Origin: Trichobilharzia regenti
Taxonomy: Eukaryota > Platyhelminthes > Trematoda > Strigeidida > Schistosomatidae
Assembly: GCA_944472135.2 (NCBI GenBank)
Contig: OX235270.1
Location: 137,593,632 to 137,657,631 of the forward strand
Reading direction: 5' to 3'
DNA: 64,000 nucleotides
Position numbers and translations under genes: made by a program. The notes under the pieces are model-generated. The model had not been told where the DNA came from. It was given only the letters and a program-made list of their open reading frames with translations, and ran no database searches. Of this stretch, positions 33,250 through 45,389 are shown in pieces (position 1 is the stretch's first letter; every line of letters begins with the position of its first letter).

Positions 33250-34880
33250 TTCTTTTTACTACTTCTGCCAAGTCTTCACTCAGGAGTCACCACTCCCTAT
33301 AGGATCAACTCTGGCTGCATCAGAGGAATACGGGATAGATTCCGTTGTCATCGACCAAGGCATCGTGCTCAACCGCTTAATGAAACTAGATGCAGGGTAA
33401 TCGACGGGTCCTGATAATCTTCATCCAAAGCTTCTCAAGGAGCTATCAGCTCACATAGCCGGCCCTTTGACTACGATCTTCAAGCTCTCTCCTAGAAGGA
33501 GTGTCACCGCGTGATTGGAAAAACGCCATATTACCCCCTATCCACAAAGGAGGATCAAGACAGAGCCCTTCAAATTACAGGCCTATCAGTCTCACCAGCA
33601 CTTTAATCAAGACGCTGGAAAGAGTCATCGAGGAATGCATCATGGCATATCTGGAAAACATCAGCTTATTATTTAGAGCACAGCATGGCTTCCGGAGAAA
33701 CCTCTCATGCCTCTCAAATCTCCTCACTGCAAGAGAAAGCTGGGTCACTCCAAGGGACAACGGAAGACCCGTTGACGTCGTCTTCATAGACTTCACCAGA
33801 GCCTTTGATAAAGCACCTCACAAAAGACTACTCATGAAGTTGGAGAGTCTTGGTATCAAAGGCAGATTACTAAACTGGCTCAGGGAATTCCTTATAGATA
33901 GGAGGCAGAGGATTAGGATTAGCTCAAAACTCTCCCCTTGGACAGCAGCACGTAGCGGAGTACCACAAGGCACGGTACTTAGACCTCTCCCATTTATTTT
34001 GTAGATCAGTGAGTTATCTCTGCTCACCGACTCCCCTATGTTCCTATATACGGATGACTTAAAAATTTGGAGAGACCTGAAGGGCAACAGTGATACGTCC
34101 ACGTTGCAAGAGGACCTCAACAAATTGTCAGAGTGGTCCATAGAATGGATGCCCCCAATAATTGTGGCAAAATGTCCAACCATGCGCACTGGACAAGCAA
34201 GCAGAAGCTCCTTGGAACTAGAGGGAATAACACTTCCATCAGTTCAGACTCACTTGGACTTAGGTGTCGTAGTTAGCCACGACTTAAAGACTACAGCACA
34301 CTGTCCGCGGTGGCTGTACGTGGTTTCAGATCCTTAAGGGCAATTCGCAGAGCCTTTACTAGAATTACCAGAAATATGTTCACCTCCTTATACACATCTC
34401 TGGTTAGGTCAAGACTGGGAAACTGCATCCAGGCCACCAGTCCTTGTCTAAAAGGGGATTCACACATTCTAGAAAGTGTTCAAAGGAAGGCAACACGTAT
34501 GGTTCACGGGATAGCTAACTTATCATACGAGGAAAGACTAGATAGTTTGAATCTCTTCTCACTGTCATACCGTAGGCAGAGAGGAGATTTAATCACAATG
34601 TTTAAATGTTCTAAATAATGACTACGAACCTGACCTATTCTCTCTTTTCCTTCCCACCAGCTCGGAACACCCTAGAGGACATAGCAGGAAAGTTCAAAAG
34701 CCAAGGAGAAATCATATTGCTGTTGAGTACTGGTTCTCACACTGAGTCATAAACTCTTGGAACCGACTTCCAGAAGAAGTGGTGTCTGTAACTTAAACCG
34801 ATTCGTTCAAGAAGGGTTTGGACAACCACAGAAATTCACTAGAAAAAAGTTATGTATCCGCATAATATGTCTGTTTGTTT
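33250..34880 (+). mobile_element. CR1-like retrotransposon RT fragment
   Basis: Frames on the + strand read STGPDNLHPKLLKELS (33404), IHKGGSRQSPSNYRPISLTS (33541), VDVVFIDFTRAFDKAPH and SGVPQGTVLRPL. After a stop at 34003 comes FLYTDDLKIWRDL. The catalytic box is YTDD rather than the usual YADD. The C-terminal part RKATRMVHGIANLSYEERL lies at 34500. The copy is 5' truncated within or just before the RT, with several stops and frameshifts. The 3' boundary is not sharp. Confidence 0.82.
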
Positions 34881-34989
34881 TTGACAGTCTGTTATATTTT
34901 GCTATATATATATGGGTCGATATTCCATTATAATCGACAATACGTTTTTGTCTGTCCACTAACTAAACAAACATGTCTGACCTTGTTGT

Positions 34990-35590
34990 CACATGACACT
35001 ACAACCAACCGTGTTAAGACTGTCTATTGATTCGTTCATTTTTGTACATTCACTCATACTCTTGTGTGACACTGATTTTGATTGTTTGAAAAAATTCAAG
35101 TATCATCGTGAACCTGGTGGTTTTCTGATTTCTGCCTTCTTGCGTCAGGGACTATTATTTACTCGACCAGTACATAACAAAAAGTATTTACATAGGCTCC
35201 AGGCCTTCTATCCTCAACCAATGAATCTGAAATCCGAATGCTACATCAAATTTCAGACTGTCAGTGTGATAACTCCTTACTAGAGCACATCAGAAAATGT
35301 AGCAGACCTAACAGCCCTCCCAATCTGGGTGACTTTAATGTACCTATGCGGACTTGATGGACCGATTTTTAAGTCTGGTACAGCATTTCTCAGACAGCAT
35401 GCTTGGTTCTAACCGAAGGTCCCCTTTGATGAAATTATTGCTGATGCTAGTGACGTAGTTGTTCATTCCTTTTTATTGAGTATTAATCACGGGATACTAT
35501 TACTTGACATAACGACTTTTGATTTAGACAAGGTTCCACTCCAGACTCACCGTAACTTTTGGCGTGGGTATATCTCAGGTACCAAAGAAA
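34990..35590 (+). pseudogene. Non-LTR endonuclease fragment
   Basis: HREPGGFLISA at about 35107 and LGDFNVPM at 35326 are worn forms of the GG..I and GDFN motifs of AP-type retrotransposon endonucleases. Many stops intervene. It lies between the CR1-like RT fragment and a minus-strand PLE; whether it belongs to the former is unclear. Confidence 0.5.
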
Positions 35591-36740
35591 CTTTTCTAAC
35601 TGTAAAATCAGTACAAAGTCATTCCATTATGGGTAAATTTTTGTTTTGATAAAGTCTCACAGCGTTATACAGTAATGTTTACTGATGACGTTTCGAGCAC
35701 AATTTATTGCTCATAATCATATCAAGGTAATCACACGACTTCCTAAATTCATTTATATAGTTCCATTGTTTTTCTCTTGATTTTCACTTGATTTGATTGG
35801 TAATAGTATTTTCCATATTTCAGGTATGATTGACGAGTCATTCCTATTGCATGTGTTGGGTGTAGACTCGATGAACAAGGATTGAGTTATCAACCTCTCT
35901 CTCCACCTACCTAGATTACTTTTTCGAATTTTAACCCTCTCCCACCCTATTGTGTGGTTGTGTGTTAATGCATGCATTGCAATTGCTGAGCTTTTTTCTA
36001 AATTACTTATCTTCTCGGGTAGGGTCAACCATTCTTACCCTAGCTAAATTCTTATGTTCCGACGATCTGACTACCCCTGACCTACTAGTTTCACCTATGT
36101 AGTTAACTTCATTCCCAGTCATTACAGGGTATTTTGTAAATTATGTTATTTTGTCTAAGTGGGTCAACCGACAGGGTCCTTTAACCTACAGAGCTTGTCC
36201 TTGAGTGAGTTTGTAGGTTTAAATGCCACCCTAATTCCTGCTTTATTTAGAATCCCACGTAGGGTTTCAGATGTCCCCTTTTCATATGGTATAACTGTAG
36301 ATGACTTATATTCCCTCTTATTTATGTTATTATTAATAGTTTCACAATTTCATACAACCGGTTCCCTTTATTAGTTTGAAGAGAGAAAGAACGAACATGT
36401 TCGCAGGATAATACGAGCTCGTTTTATTTCGTGAAAAAGTATGTTCCGAAACTTTTTTGAAACTTATAATTTGATTTTGTTTAGGATGTATGCAGTTGAT
36501 GAGTATCCACGAAATAAAACGAGTTTCACAATTATTTTTATTTTTCATTTGGCCTTTCCTGATCTTCCTAATGAATTTTAAAGGATAGTTATTTAACACC
36601 AAAGCCTCATCCATCTGTTTTAGTTCATCATTTAGGTCTTTTCTTGTGCTACTTAGTGCTGCTGGTCAGTTTGTTAAACACTTAACTAAGCCTGCCTTAA
36701 CAGTTAACGGATGAGATGACTTAAAGTCTAAACTTATCTG
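35591..36740 (-). mobile_element. Penelope-like element fragment with GIY-YIG region
   Basis: Minus strand: ALVLNNYPLKFIRK (36605), then KGTSETLRGILNKAGIRVAF and KPTNSLKDKLCRLKDPVGP (36280-36150), NNIIYKIPCN, and the tail KSSAIAMHALTHNHTIGWE with SLFIESTPNTCNRNDSSIIP (36028-35800). The GIY-YIG core itself is damaged by stops around 36070-36115. The 3' end at 35600-35745 carries the PLE tail CTCGAAACGTCATCAG. 5' truncated and dead. Confidence 0.85.
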
Positions 36741-36989
36741 AACCTCGAATGACCTTGGCGGCCTGTTTGAATATTTTCGGGCTACCACATTCCATGTACT
36801 TTTTGCATCTATCTACTCGTATTTTATTGGTATTTAAATATCACATTATGCATTCTAATCGTATTATCCACTCCCGGGATTTTATAAAACGTTTTAAACC
36901 CAATAACTTTCATATTTGCAATAAACTCAATAAAAAGCACCATGGAGGTTGGCAGCGTGCCTTAAAATCTACACCCATACATCACACCA

Positions 36990-37282
36990 CTGTTCCAGTT
37001 ATCATTAGTACCAACTGCCGGTCCCTGCCTAATAAAATTCTGGATTTTCAGTCTCTGTTGTCTCCTAGTACCTACCACAATACTGGTATTGTCACTCTAC
37101 AAGAAACCTGGCTCCATGACTCAAACGATGACAATATTGTGTCTCTAAACAATTTCAATGTTTTTCGACAAGACCGTGTTTGTTCCAAGAAAAAATGTGG
37201 TGGAGGTGTTGCAACTTTTATTCACTCAAAATGGTACATTTCTAAAAAAGTCTGTTTCAAATTCGCGAATGACTTCAACTAA
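36990..37282 (+). pseudogene. AP-type endonuclease, N-terminal part
   Basis: STNCRSLPNKILDF holds the first conserved Asn, and VTLQETWLHDS the catalytic Glu. CGGGVATFIHSKW matches the GGG loop. The domain stops at KKVCFKFAND, where the insert begins. The expected central part with GDFN is missing. Confidence 0.8.
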
Positions 37283-37540
37283 CGCAATCAGTTATGATTC
37301 CCGCGTGAAATTGACATGTATGTTTTTTTTCAATCACAGTTTAGATTTGACGCTATATCTACTTCCTTATTTGTACACTTCATTTTGAATGTTTCTCTCA
37401 CATTTACCAGTATTCAACTTATTTCTAAATTAACAAATCACATTATATATTCTATAAGTTTTCATAAATGTACATATGTTCATGCCTGTAAAAATGGCTG
37501 GTTTCTGCTACAGAAATAAAAAACTATTATTATTATATAT
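37283..37540 (+). repeat. Truncated tail-family insert in the endonuclease
   Basis: CTTCAACTAACGCAATCAGT and CATGCCTGTAAAAATGGCTGG end in (ATT)n at 37528-37540. The first block matches CTTCAATTAACGCAACATTT in the inverted arms at 42104-42917 and 45728-46540, so this is a short copy of the same 3' family. The host domain resumes at ETRKRAPLLNSDHCIIRV. Confidence 0.65.
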
Positions 37541-37546
37541 GAAACT

Positions 37547-39606
37547 CGCAAACGTGCTCCTCTACTGAATTCTGACCACTGCATCATACGTGTACTGCCT
37601 AAAATATATTCCAAATCACACAAAGGTGTCCTTTCTCACCTCTATAGTAAAGTTCAACGGAGATGCTACTCAAAAGACAACCTAGACAAGCTCAGATGCA
37701 TGTTGAAAGACACTAACTGGGACTTATTTACAGAACAAACATTAGATGAAACAATCACAAACACTACCGATTATCTTAAATTCTGTTTCGAAATATGTTG
37801 TCCTAAAGAAACATTATTCATTCGATTTGATCGCTTATCTTCGCCATATCTCAAAAAGCTACGTAGAAATAAAGAACTGTTGTTCAAAACTAATGATAAG
37901 CCTGGTGTAAAAAAGTTAAACATGCTGATAAAACTGGAAATAAAAAGACTAAATGTTTTATATAATCAAAGATTTTTGTCATGTAAAACCCCTTCTAATT
38001 TATGGAAACTTTTCAAAGAAATTACTAACGGTAAGCGATGTATTTCTGTTCCATCTCTTAATGTTGACACTCTTAATAAATCTTTCATACGCTCTTCTGT
38101 TGATACCCTTCCAAATGATACAAATCATATTGACAATAACTTTAGTGGTTTTAATACCCTTGATGTGCTTAAATGTCTCCGGTCTCTTAAGCCTTCTCAA
38201 AGCCTTGGTCCTGACGGCATACCTGCCATTGTCCTCAGGAATTGTGCTGATATTTTGTGTTATCCTCTTACTAACATTTTTAATGCTTCTTTTTCCGGTA
38301 ACGTTCTACCTTTTGCATGGAAAAACATTAAAATTATCCCTATACCAAAACCATCTTCTGGTTCTGATATTAAATTTCGGCCTATTGCAATTACTTCCCC
38401 CTTTTTAAAATTGATGGAAAAATTACTTTTACTTCGTCTTGAACCCGCTTTGAAACCTTTTAATGATCCTAAACAATTTGCATACAAACATGGTAGAAGT
38501 ACCTTGGATGCTGCGGTTGTCTTATATCACAATGTTGTCTCTTGTTTAGACAAAGGTGCTAAATATGTTCGTAGTGCTTTCTTAGACTACACATCTGCTT
38601 TTGACTCTGTACCTAGGGGCCTTTTGTTAAATAAGCTATCGTTGACACAAACAGGATCCTGGGCTAAGAGTTGGTTGCATTCCTATTTTTCTGATAGAAT
38701 GCAGTATACTGTATATAACGGCAAATCTTCTTCTACCTCGCTTACAAAATCCGGTGTTCCACAAGGTGCTGTCCTCTCTCCTTTTCTTTTTTCTTTCTTC
38801 CTACATGACCTACCTCATTCAAACGAAACTAACTTTGTAAATATGCAGATGATCTGACTGTATCACTGCCTATCACTTCCGAGTCTGACAGCTCCAAACT
38901 TAATAGCTTTCTGTTGGACATCAACAACTGGTCCAAGTCAAATGGTCTTATATTAAATCCTTCCAAATGTCAGGTGCTTGACTTTACTTTCAAGCATCGA
39001 CGTGACTTACTTGAACTAGTTAACTCGCATGATCCCTGTAGCATAGATGGCACGGAAATTGAAACCAAATCAAGTATTAAATACCTTGGATTAGTTTTTT
39101 CCTCTGACCTTTCATGGTCATCCCATATCTTATCTATCTCTAAGAAAATGTTTCGTCTTACCTTCTACATTAAAAAGTTAAGACAATCAGGTATCAACCA
39201 ACCTTTAGTTTTGCAATTTTTAAACTCCTGTATTTTACCTATTGTACTCTATTGCTCTCCATTAATCTTTCCTGGGCTTCTCAAAAAAGATTATATCATA
39301 TTACGAAGAGTATTAAATGCTGTGAGTAGAGCTTGTGGTCTGCCACTGCATGAGCTCGCTAATACTATAGTCGAGAGGCATATAAATTCCTGTACGAAAT
39401 GGGCAAAGGCTATAATGTCAGACCCTCTGCACCCCCTTTATTCACACCTGTCCCCTTGTATCTCATCAGGTAGGACGAGAAGTCAATATAAAAAGATATA
39501 TGCTCGTACTACTAAGTATAGAAATTCTACAATACCCTATTTAGCGCGTACTTTATGTGACGAAGACTCTGTTAGACGTGAAACTTACAAGTTACTATGT
39601 AATTAG
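37547..39606 (+). pseudogene. Endonuclease end and reverse transcriptase
   Basis: SDHCIIRV (the SDH of the endonuclease) leads into a long frame 37700-38857. RT motifs are LKPSQSLGPDGIPAIVL, IPIPKPSSGSDIKFRPIAIT, SAFLDYTSAFDSVPRGLL and SGVPQGAVLSPFLF. A one-base shift at about 38840 puts the catalytic KYADDLTV (38841-38865) in the next frame, which continues at 38914-39606 with WSKSNGLILNPSKCQVLDF and CILPIVLYCSPL. All palm motifs are visible. Confidence 0.88.
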
Positions 39607-39939
39607 CACAGTGAATCGACCCTTTTATCGTTCATCTTTCTGTATTTTATGGTGTCACACTTTCTATCGTTTAAATCGTTACTCTGCTATTTTATTTTTA
39701 GTTGGTATTACTATTATTACTACAATTTTGTACTTTATACATTTTTTTCTCCGTATGGCACACAGTATTTTGCTACGTAGCTGCTATAACAATCGTTTTA
39801 TTACTATTATGTAATGTGTATTTTTAATTTTTTTTGTCGTTTTTGAGTAAATTAGATGCAATATTGTACTGAAATGCTGAAAATTCCTTGCTGTATCATG
39901 AGTACTGTTTTTGGAATAAAGCTATTATTATTATTAGAA

Positions 39940-41164
39940 TGTGTTGGCTTTTTATAAACGCTAGCGTGTAGTTTACCTTCTATTCGTTTAATTTTACAAT
40001 CTAATATAATTTTTTTTTCGATTTTCAGCTTGATACCACACTGTATTTTTGGTACATGTATGGAATTTTCAGCGTGGATATCGGTAGCCCAAATTTTGCA
40101 GGCCGACCATAGATATCAGGTGTGCACCGGCAGGGGCTCGAACCTCAGACCATGTGTATGGTCGGCGAGAGTCCTAACCACTGTGCCACCGACGCACAAT
40201 CGCTAGCTAATTCTCCCTGTTCATTTTCCAATTCAAATGTGAATTTTATTCCCTCCACTAGTGAGTTTGTGTGTCAAGAAGCTAGAGAGAGATATGTTCT
40301 GTTTTTAACACTGTGAAAGTGTCATCCACATATCTTCACCATATTTTTGGAGCAGGATTAAACGTATTAAGAGCGCTACTTTCCCAGCTGTCCATAAATA
40401 TGTCTGCTACAATAGGGGATATTGGTGATCCATCCCATCGCTACACCATCTGTTTGTCTGTACATTTTACCTTGGAATTCAAAGATAGTAGATGTGAGGC
40501 ATAACTGAATTCCTGAGGTAATTTGTTTAATGGGCAGCTTTCTCCTGTGATTGAGTCCAGGTTCCGTAGTTAGTTCTTTTTTAACTGCTTCTAAAGCCAT
40601 ATTGACTGGTATATTAGTATAAAGACTAGTTATATCAAAACTAACCATTGTTTCATCATCCTCTAGTTGAATGTCGTTTAGTTTATTATTCATCTCATAT
40701 GAATTAGTTAGTATAGAATTTGAACGATTTCTAATTGGGCATAATATTAGAGCTAAGTGTTTTGATAATTCATAAGTAGGGGTATTCCTAAAGTCTACTA
40801 TTAGTCGTATGGGGTAACCTGGCTTATGTATTTTAATAGTACCATATATTCTACTAGCATTATTAGTTTTAGGCATTAAATTACACCATTTTGACTTTCT
40901 GAGTGACGGCTTCATTCTGCGAATGAGTTCTACTGTAGATTTCTTAACCTTATTCACTATTGTGTCTACAGGCTTCCTAATTTTTTCATATGGACGCGTA
41001 TAAAGTCACTATTTACCAATCCAGGAAGACCTGTGAACCACAGCTAAGTAGGAACCCACAGAGCTGTTGTGATTAAAGAACTTGAGGACTGAATTCATTT
41101 TTCGTAGCTTATTTCCTTCATTTCTGCTAGTTTCTCTCTTCCAACATTTTTTGAGGCACCGCAA
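39940..41164 (-). mobile_element. Penelope-like element fragment, RT domain
   Basis: Minus frame 40957-40376: MKPSLRKSKWCNLMPKTNN, RIYGTIKIHKPGYPIRLIVD, MVSFDITSLYTNIPV and FEFQGKMYRQTDGVAMG, all typical of PLE RT. A shift follows, then RYVDDTFTVLK near 40340-40308 with the YVDD catalytic box. KIKRIEGKLHASVYKKPTHS ends at about 39945. A SINE splits the last part (40002-40195). Its 3' end abuts the tail of the 36741-39936 element. Confidence 0.88.
40002..40195 (-). mobile_element. tRNA-like SINE, copy 3, inserted in PLE
   Basis: Minus strand: TGGCACAGTGGTTAGGA (A box) and GGTTCGAGCCCC (B box, matching the GGTTCGANNCC consensus), then a body ending in GAAAAAAAATTATATTA. The six bases ACAATC occur at both sides (39996-40001 and 40196-40201). 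PLE coding continues across the site (GELASDC, then KIKRIEGKL). The head is shared with copies 1 and 2, but the body and tail are different. Confidence 0.75.
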
Positions 41165-41480
41165 GAGGTAGCAGATATAATAATAATGTATATATTTCAA
41201 ATAAATTTACAAATTTACATGAAAATGCATGCCATTTTTACAGGCACGATCAAGTATGATAGAATGTCAAATCGTAGATTGTCTACAAGTCAATAATATT
41301 TCAGCTGTTAAATATTTGATACATATATATAAATACACTGATTGTCTGAACCAGGCCATATAGTTATTGAATTGTACAGCTGTCCTCCAGGTTACGCGGG
41401 AAAATCGACTTCGTTTCGTTTTCATCCCGTGGTTGTCGGCATACGATAGCCAACCAATATCACGATTGAGCCTAGTGAGG
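41165..41480 (-). repeat. 0.94 kb repeat family, partial copy
   Basis: Minus strand GGGATGAAAACGAAACGAAG, AGACAATCTACGATTTGACA and GCCTGTAAAAATGGCATGC match 31035-31260. Only the 3' third is present. Confidence 0.7.
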
Positions 41481-42103
41481 CACTGGCACGAACTTATAAT
41501 TTGCCTCATTATCCTGTCAGTCTGATATGTGTCCGCAATCCATCTCATTCGTCAGTTAGTCACCTTGAAACAAATGGCATGTTGTCGCAAGATGGGCGCC
41601 GACCAGTCAGAATCCAGAATGTAGTTAACTCATACCATTCAAATCGCGTGATTATATCAATATACATATCATATATTTTTGTAGTCCTGGTCACTTTCTC
41701 AATCACTTGTTTTAGAGGTACACATTTCGAAGCTTGTGGTGTCGGTCTTTTGGGTTTCGCTGGTTTGGGTCAAGAAAAAATCGACAAAGGTAATTATCAT
41801 GGGTTCTCGTCGTGAATTAGCATTCGTGCTCACATTCGGTGGTACCATAAACTATTTCGGAATATGCATTCTACTGATCTTCAGTGAATCTTTCGGTGGA
41901 ATATATTGTTTATTGAAAGTTATCTGATGATTATTTTTAGACAGTATTATGCTTAAAAATTTTTAATTTGCGTCACTATTACATGATGTTGTTGGGTTCC
42001 TTGCTTTCTCTGAACTAAGACCAGCTTTCTTTCGCTGCAAGAAAATTTCTCACAAATAAGAGATCTCATCAGAGGCCATGTCGTGCTTGGGACAACAAGT
42101 GGG
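41481..42103. other. Unrecognised stretch
   Basis: Short + strand frames here have no recognisable motif. No gene or repeat identified. Confidence 0.4.
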
Positions 42104-42917
42104 TTTTATTATACAATAATAATATATTTTCAACATTGTACATGAGGGACGCCAGTTGACAGGTATCATCAGTACGATAGATTACATATACGATTAGTAA
42201 GCATATTTAATAAAAATAATTTAATAAAATACATATTTATTCCTATCTGTGTAGAACACACTATTTGTAGAGACATGGATAATAATAATATATTTCACAT
42301 AAATTAAGAATTTACAGGATTGACATACCGTTTGTACAGGCATGATCATATTTGACATGTGCAATTTGAAATGGAACACTGTTTTATGACATAAGAAATT
42401 GGAAAATTCGAAAAAAACCCTTAGAAACTTTATAAAAATAGATTACAAGATTTTGGTTTAAGTCTAAATTATAATCTTTAATATACTTATACGGAGTCAA
42501 ATTCATGCGGGAAGCACGAAATGTTGCGTTAATTGAAGGTAAGAAGAGGTGAAATACAGGTGCTAGAGTAAGACACACAGGATGCAGACCTTGTGATCGT
42601 TACCATTTTATCATTTATTATCATTTTATCGAAAATTTATAAATTTTTAAGTACAGCATTATTTTGGCATTAGCAGATACAAAGGACCAACTTTTCAATG
42701 TTAAACAGAAATCAGAAAGGAGTTTGTTCCGTTGTTCATCGTAAGTGCTGACAATATTCCGATTAATGCTCAAGTAATACAATACTGCAAATAATTCACT
42801 TGCAGTGCTTCAATGCAATACCTTCGAAAATAGAAGTATTATCTAAATTACATGAATTTGGTTTATGGTTAAATTACATGATTCCTGTCTTTCTGTATTT
42901 AGATTGGGATAACAATG
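42104..42917 (-). repeat. Left arm of a 0.8 kb inverted repeat
   Basis: On the minus strand this arm matches 45728-46540 almost base for base, including an identical 64-residue frame (42578-42384 and 46067-46261, starting MCLTLAPVFHLFLP). One clear substitution is seen (GTCAGC against GTTAGC), plus an indel in the AT tail. The outer end carries the tail-family phrase CTGGCGTCCCTCATGTACAA and an AT-rich tail, so each arm looks like the 3' part of a non-LTR element with tails facing outward. The inner ends abut BEL-B directly. Confidence 0.88.
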
Positions 42918-42918
42918 T

Positions 42919-43157
42919 TGTCAATGTAGTTGAAGATTGAACGATCAATTCATGGTTGTTTGCTCAAAACCAACTTCCCCAATTTTCGCGGAGGCATCAA
43001 TACGACAGTCATCGTCTCATCGGTCGCTGTTCAGAAAGAAGTCAGCAGTAAACCGTCAGAAGTAATATTGTGATTTATTATTGTAATATTTGTTCACAGA
43101 CCTTAGTCATACGTGATTTATATGTTGGTGTAACAATAAAGAATCCTCGAGTCAACA
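42919..43157 (+). mobile_element. BEL-B 5' LTR
   Basis: TGTCAATGTAGTTGAAGATT...GAGTCAACA, about 239 bp, with AATAAAGAATCC near the end. It resembles 59750-60003 and the minus strand of 59155-59401. TGGTGTTTTGG directly after may be the primer site. Confidence 0.75.
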
Positions 43158-43422
43158 ACTGGTGTTTTGGTTTTTTCGTCCGTTATTACTAAGCGTTTCT
43201 GAGAAGCTTCAAGCGACAGCGTGAGCCCGAGCGTAGCAAGAGCTGGGCATTAACGGTTTACGAGACGTGGCTTGCAGTTTCTGACGGTAGAAACAGATTC
43301 TGGCGGATTCAGAAAATTGGTGAAAGTTTGAATAGACAACGTTCATCTTTCCTGGTGCCGGTCAAGTCCTCCTTGAACAAGCAATATCTGGAACGTTTTT
43401 AGGAATTCGGTCAAGTTCAACA
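43158..43422 (+). other. BEL-B leader
   Basis: Untranslated leader shared with BEL-C (60004-60213), including AGCGTAGCAAGAGCTGGGCA and TTAACGGTTTACGAGA. A truncated leader also follows the LTR at 59155-59401 on the minus strand. Confidence 0.6.
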
Positions 43423-45389
43423 ATGCCTGGGTCAAAGAAGGGACAGAGTGTTTTGGATGCAAACAGGAAAGTAAGTCATGGTGACTTGTCTGTTAATTGT
43501 AACGATGTGTCTGATGTTAAGCATGACATGGTTGATGTTATTGTTTCGCCGTTCAGGGATAATAGGAACATCAAGCTCCCTAAATTTGAACCACGATGTT
43601 TCGATGGAAACCCGGCTGATTATTTACAATTTGTAAAGGAGTTTGAGATCATGCTGAGTAGATTTTATTAAGTGATGAATTGAAATTGATGTGTTTGATG
43701 AGGTATTGCACTGGAGATGCTTCAAGAACTATACAGTGCTGTAAGCTCATGCCTCCTAATGAGGGATACGCTCAGGCTATGAGCATACTACGTCAAAGGT
43801 TTGGAAGACCTTCAATGATTGTAAAGAACGTATACGAAGCTGTCAGAGGTAACGGCAGTCAACTTCAAGATGACTCCAAGGCACTTACTGAGTTTTTAGA
43901 TAATCTTATGACTTATAAGAATACCTTGATTTCGATGAATTTCATGAGTGACCTCAACTCGAGTTTTATACTAGAAGTAATAGCAAGACGTCTACCTACT
44001 CGACTGCAACGGAAGTGGGTGAAGATAAGCTCCCGTATGGAGGATGAGGGTATCCAGCCAAAATTTGATGATATCCTGAAACTAGTAAAAGATAGTGTCA
44101 ATCAATCGATGAGCAAGTTTGCCAGTATATTGAATCTCACCCCTAGAATAGAGCAGTCTGAGGGTAAAACGCACTCATTGATGACGAGTAGGCCTCAGAG
44201 AGGTGGATATCGAGAAGACTCCATGATGTCTAGTAATGCATATAGACCTAGTGAGTGTAACAGGTTTCGTAGTACATGCTCAACAGATAAGTTACAAGAT
44301 GCAAGACAAACACGGCTTTGTTCTACACGTGTGCAAGAGGTGCATACAGAAGTGAACTGTGAACCAGTGAGCAAGTTCAGTGATAAGCTAAATGTAAACT
44401 CCAGGCCTGACTCCGAATTGTGTGACGATAACTGTGCGGTCAGGAAGTCTGTAGTTGCAACTGGTAAGCCATTGTTGAATAGTATGCCACAGAACAGAGT
44501 TACAGTCTCAGAGGACAGTTCTCACTCCACCAGTTTACAAGGTGTTACTATTCAGAGTGAAGATATAGAACCATTAAGGATTTGCGAGGAGGAACCAAAA
44601 TTGTCTACTTCTGTTATTAAAGGGTTTGAAATAGATGAAGTCGACCAGATAGATGATGATAAATTGAATATTCGGGATAATGATCATGATACTTCACAGT
44701 TGTCTTTGGTTGATCATTATGAGATGAGGGATATGCCTACTACTGCTAAGTTAATTAAAGGTTCTGTACAACTTGAACGTGAAGTAGAAATAAATGCAGA
44801 TGCAGTTGCAGAAGTTATGGATATTTGTGGGACCGTCAGTGTGATTGATCAGCATGTAGCCCACCTATCATCAGATGCTATTGCTAAACCTGAGCTGATA
44901 GTAAATGACGGCAGTGGTGGTGGTCTTGCAGGTAGACAAATTTCTGAAAGTCGAGTAACAACAGCTTCTGATCCACCGCTAACTTCATCAACTGATATCA
45001 ATCAGTCGTCGTTAGTGCTGTCATCCACAATGAAACAGACACCCATGAACTCAAGTATCTTGTGCAATGACTATGGTAGTATCAGTTCGTTTGAAAGGAC
45101 GAATATCAATGGTCAGTTTAGTGAGGATAAGCCAAGTGTAAACGAGAGAGTAATTGTTAAATTGACTTGCACGAATAAAGGCATTTATAGTTTCAAGTTA
45201 CTATTTGAATGCTATTATCTTTGGTGTAAATTACTCTGTGCCTACGCTTGGTTGACCAGATACGTCGTATGTTTGTTCGTCATCTATATTCTACGATACA
45301 ATGACATGAGCGTGTTGCCGTTCAGATTTGAGGATATGGCTGATAGAAGAAAATCAGCAAATGAACTCTGCGACGATTTTCCGACCTAG
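43423..45389 (+). pseudogene. BEL-B gag with acidic and hydrophobic C-terminal extension
   Basis: Starts MPGSKKGQSVLDANRKV. One base is missing near 43663, where BEL-C has a longer T run; a 569-residue frame then runs 43680-45389. The N-terminal 240 residues are Pao-type gag (CFDGNPADYLQFVKEFEIM, CKLMPPNEGYAQAMSILRQR, RLPTRLQRKWVKI). A zinc-like region follows (SECNRFRS, QTRLCSTRVQEVH). Where BEL-C goes into protease, this copy has about 300 residues rich in Asp, Glu and Ser (DNDHDTSQLSL, QLEREVEINADAVAEVMD). It ends with a hydrophobic stretch (RYVVCLFVIYIL) and FPT-stop. The layout is shared with BEL-A, so it is a family feature. Role unknown. Confidence 0.75.

Larger units (their letters stand above)
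36741..39936 (+). mobile_element. CR1/Jockey-like non-LTR element with endonuclease and RT
   Basis: A single + strand element: endonuclease 36990-37282, foreign insert 37283-37540, endonuclease end plus RT 37547-39606, 3' UTR to (ATT)n at 39925-39936. No ORF1 is seen upstream. The endonuclease loses its centre at the insertion, so the element is inactive. The 3' end is AATAAAGCTATTATTATTATT, an AATAAA followed by the microsatellite. Confidence 0.85.

Noticed and set aside
36484..36515. TTGATGAG...CACGAAATAAAACG as a hammerhead
   Set aside because: Stem II would be two base pairs, the core C is replaced by T, and the strand is antisense to a PLE coding region.
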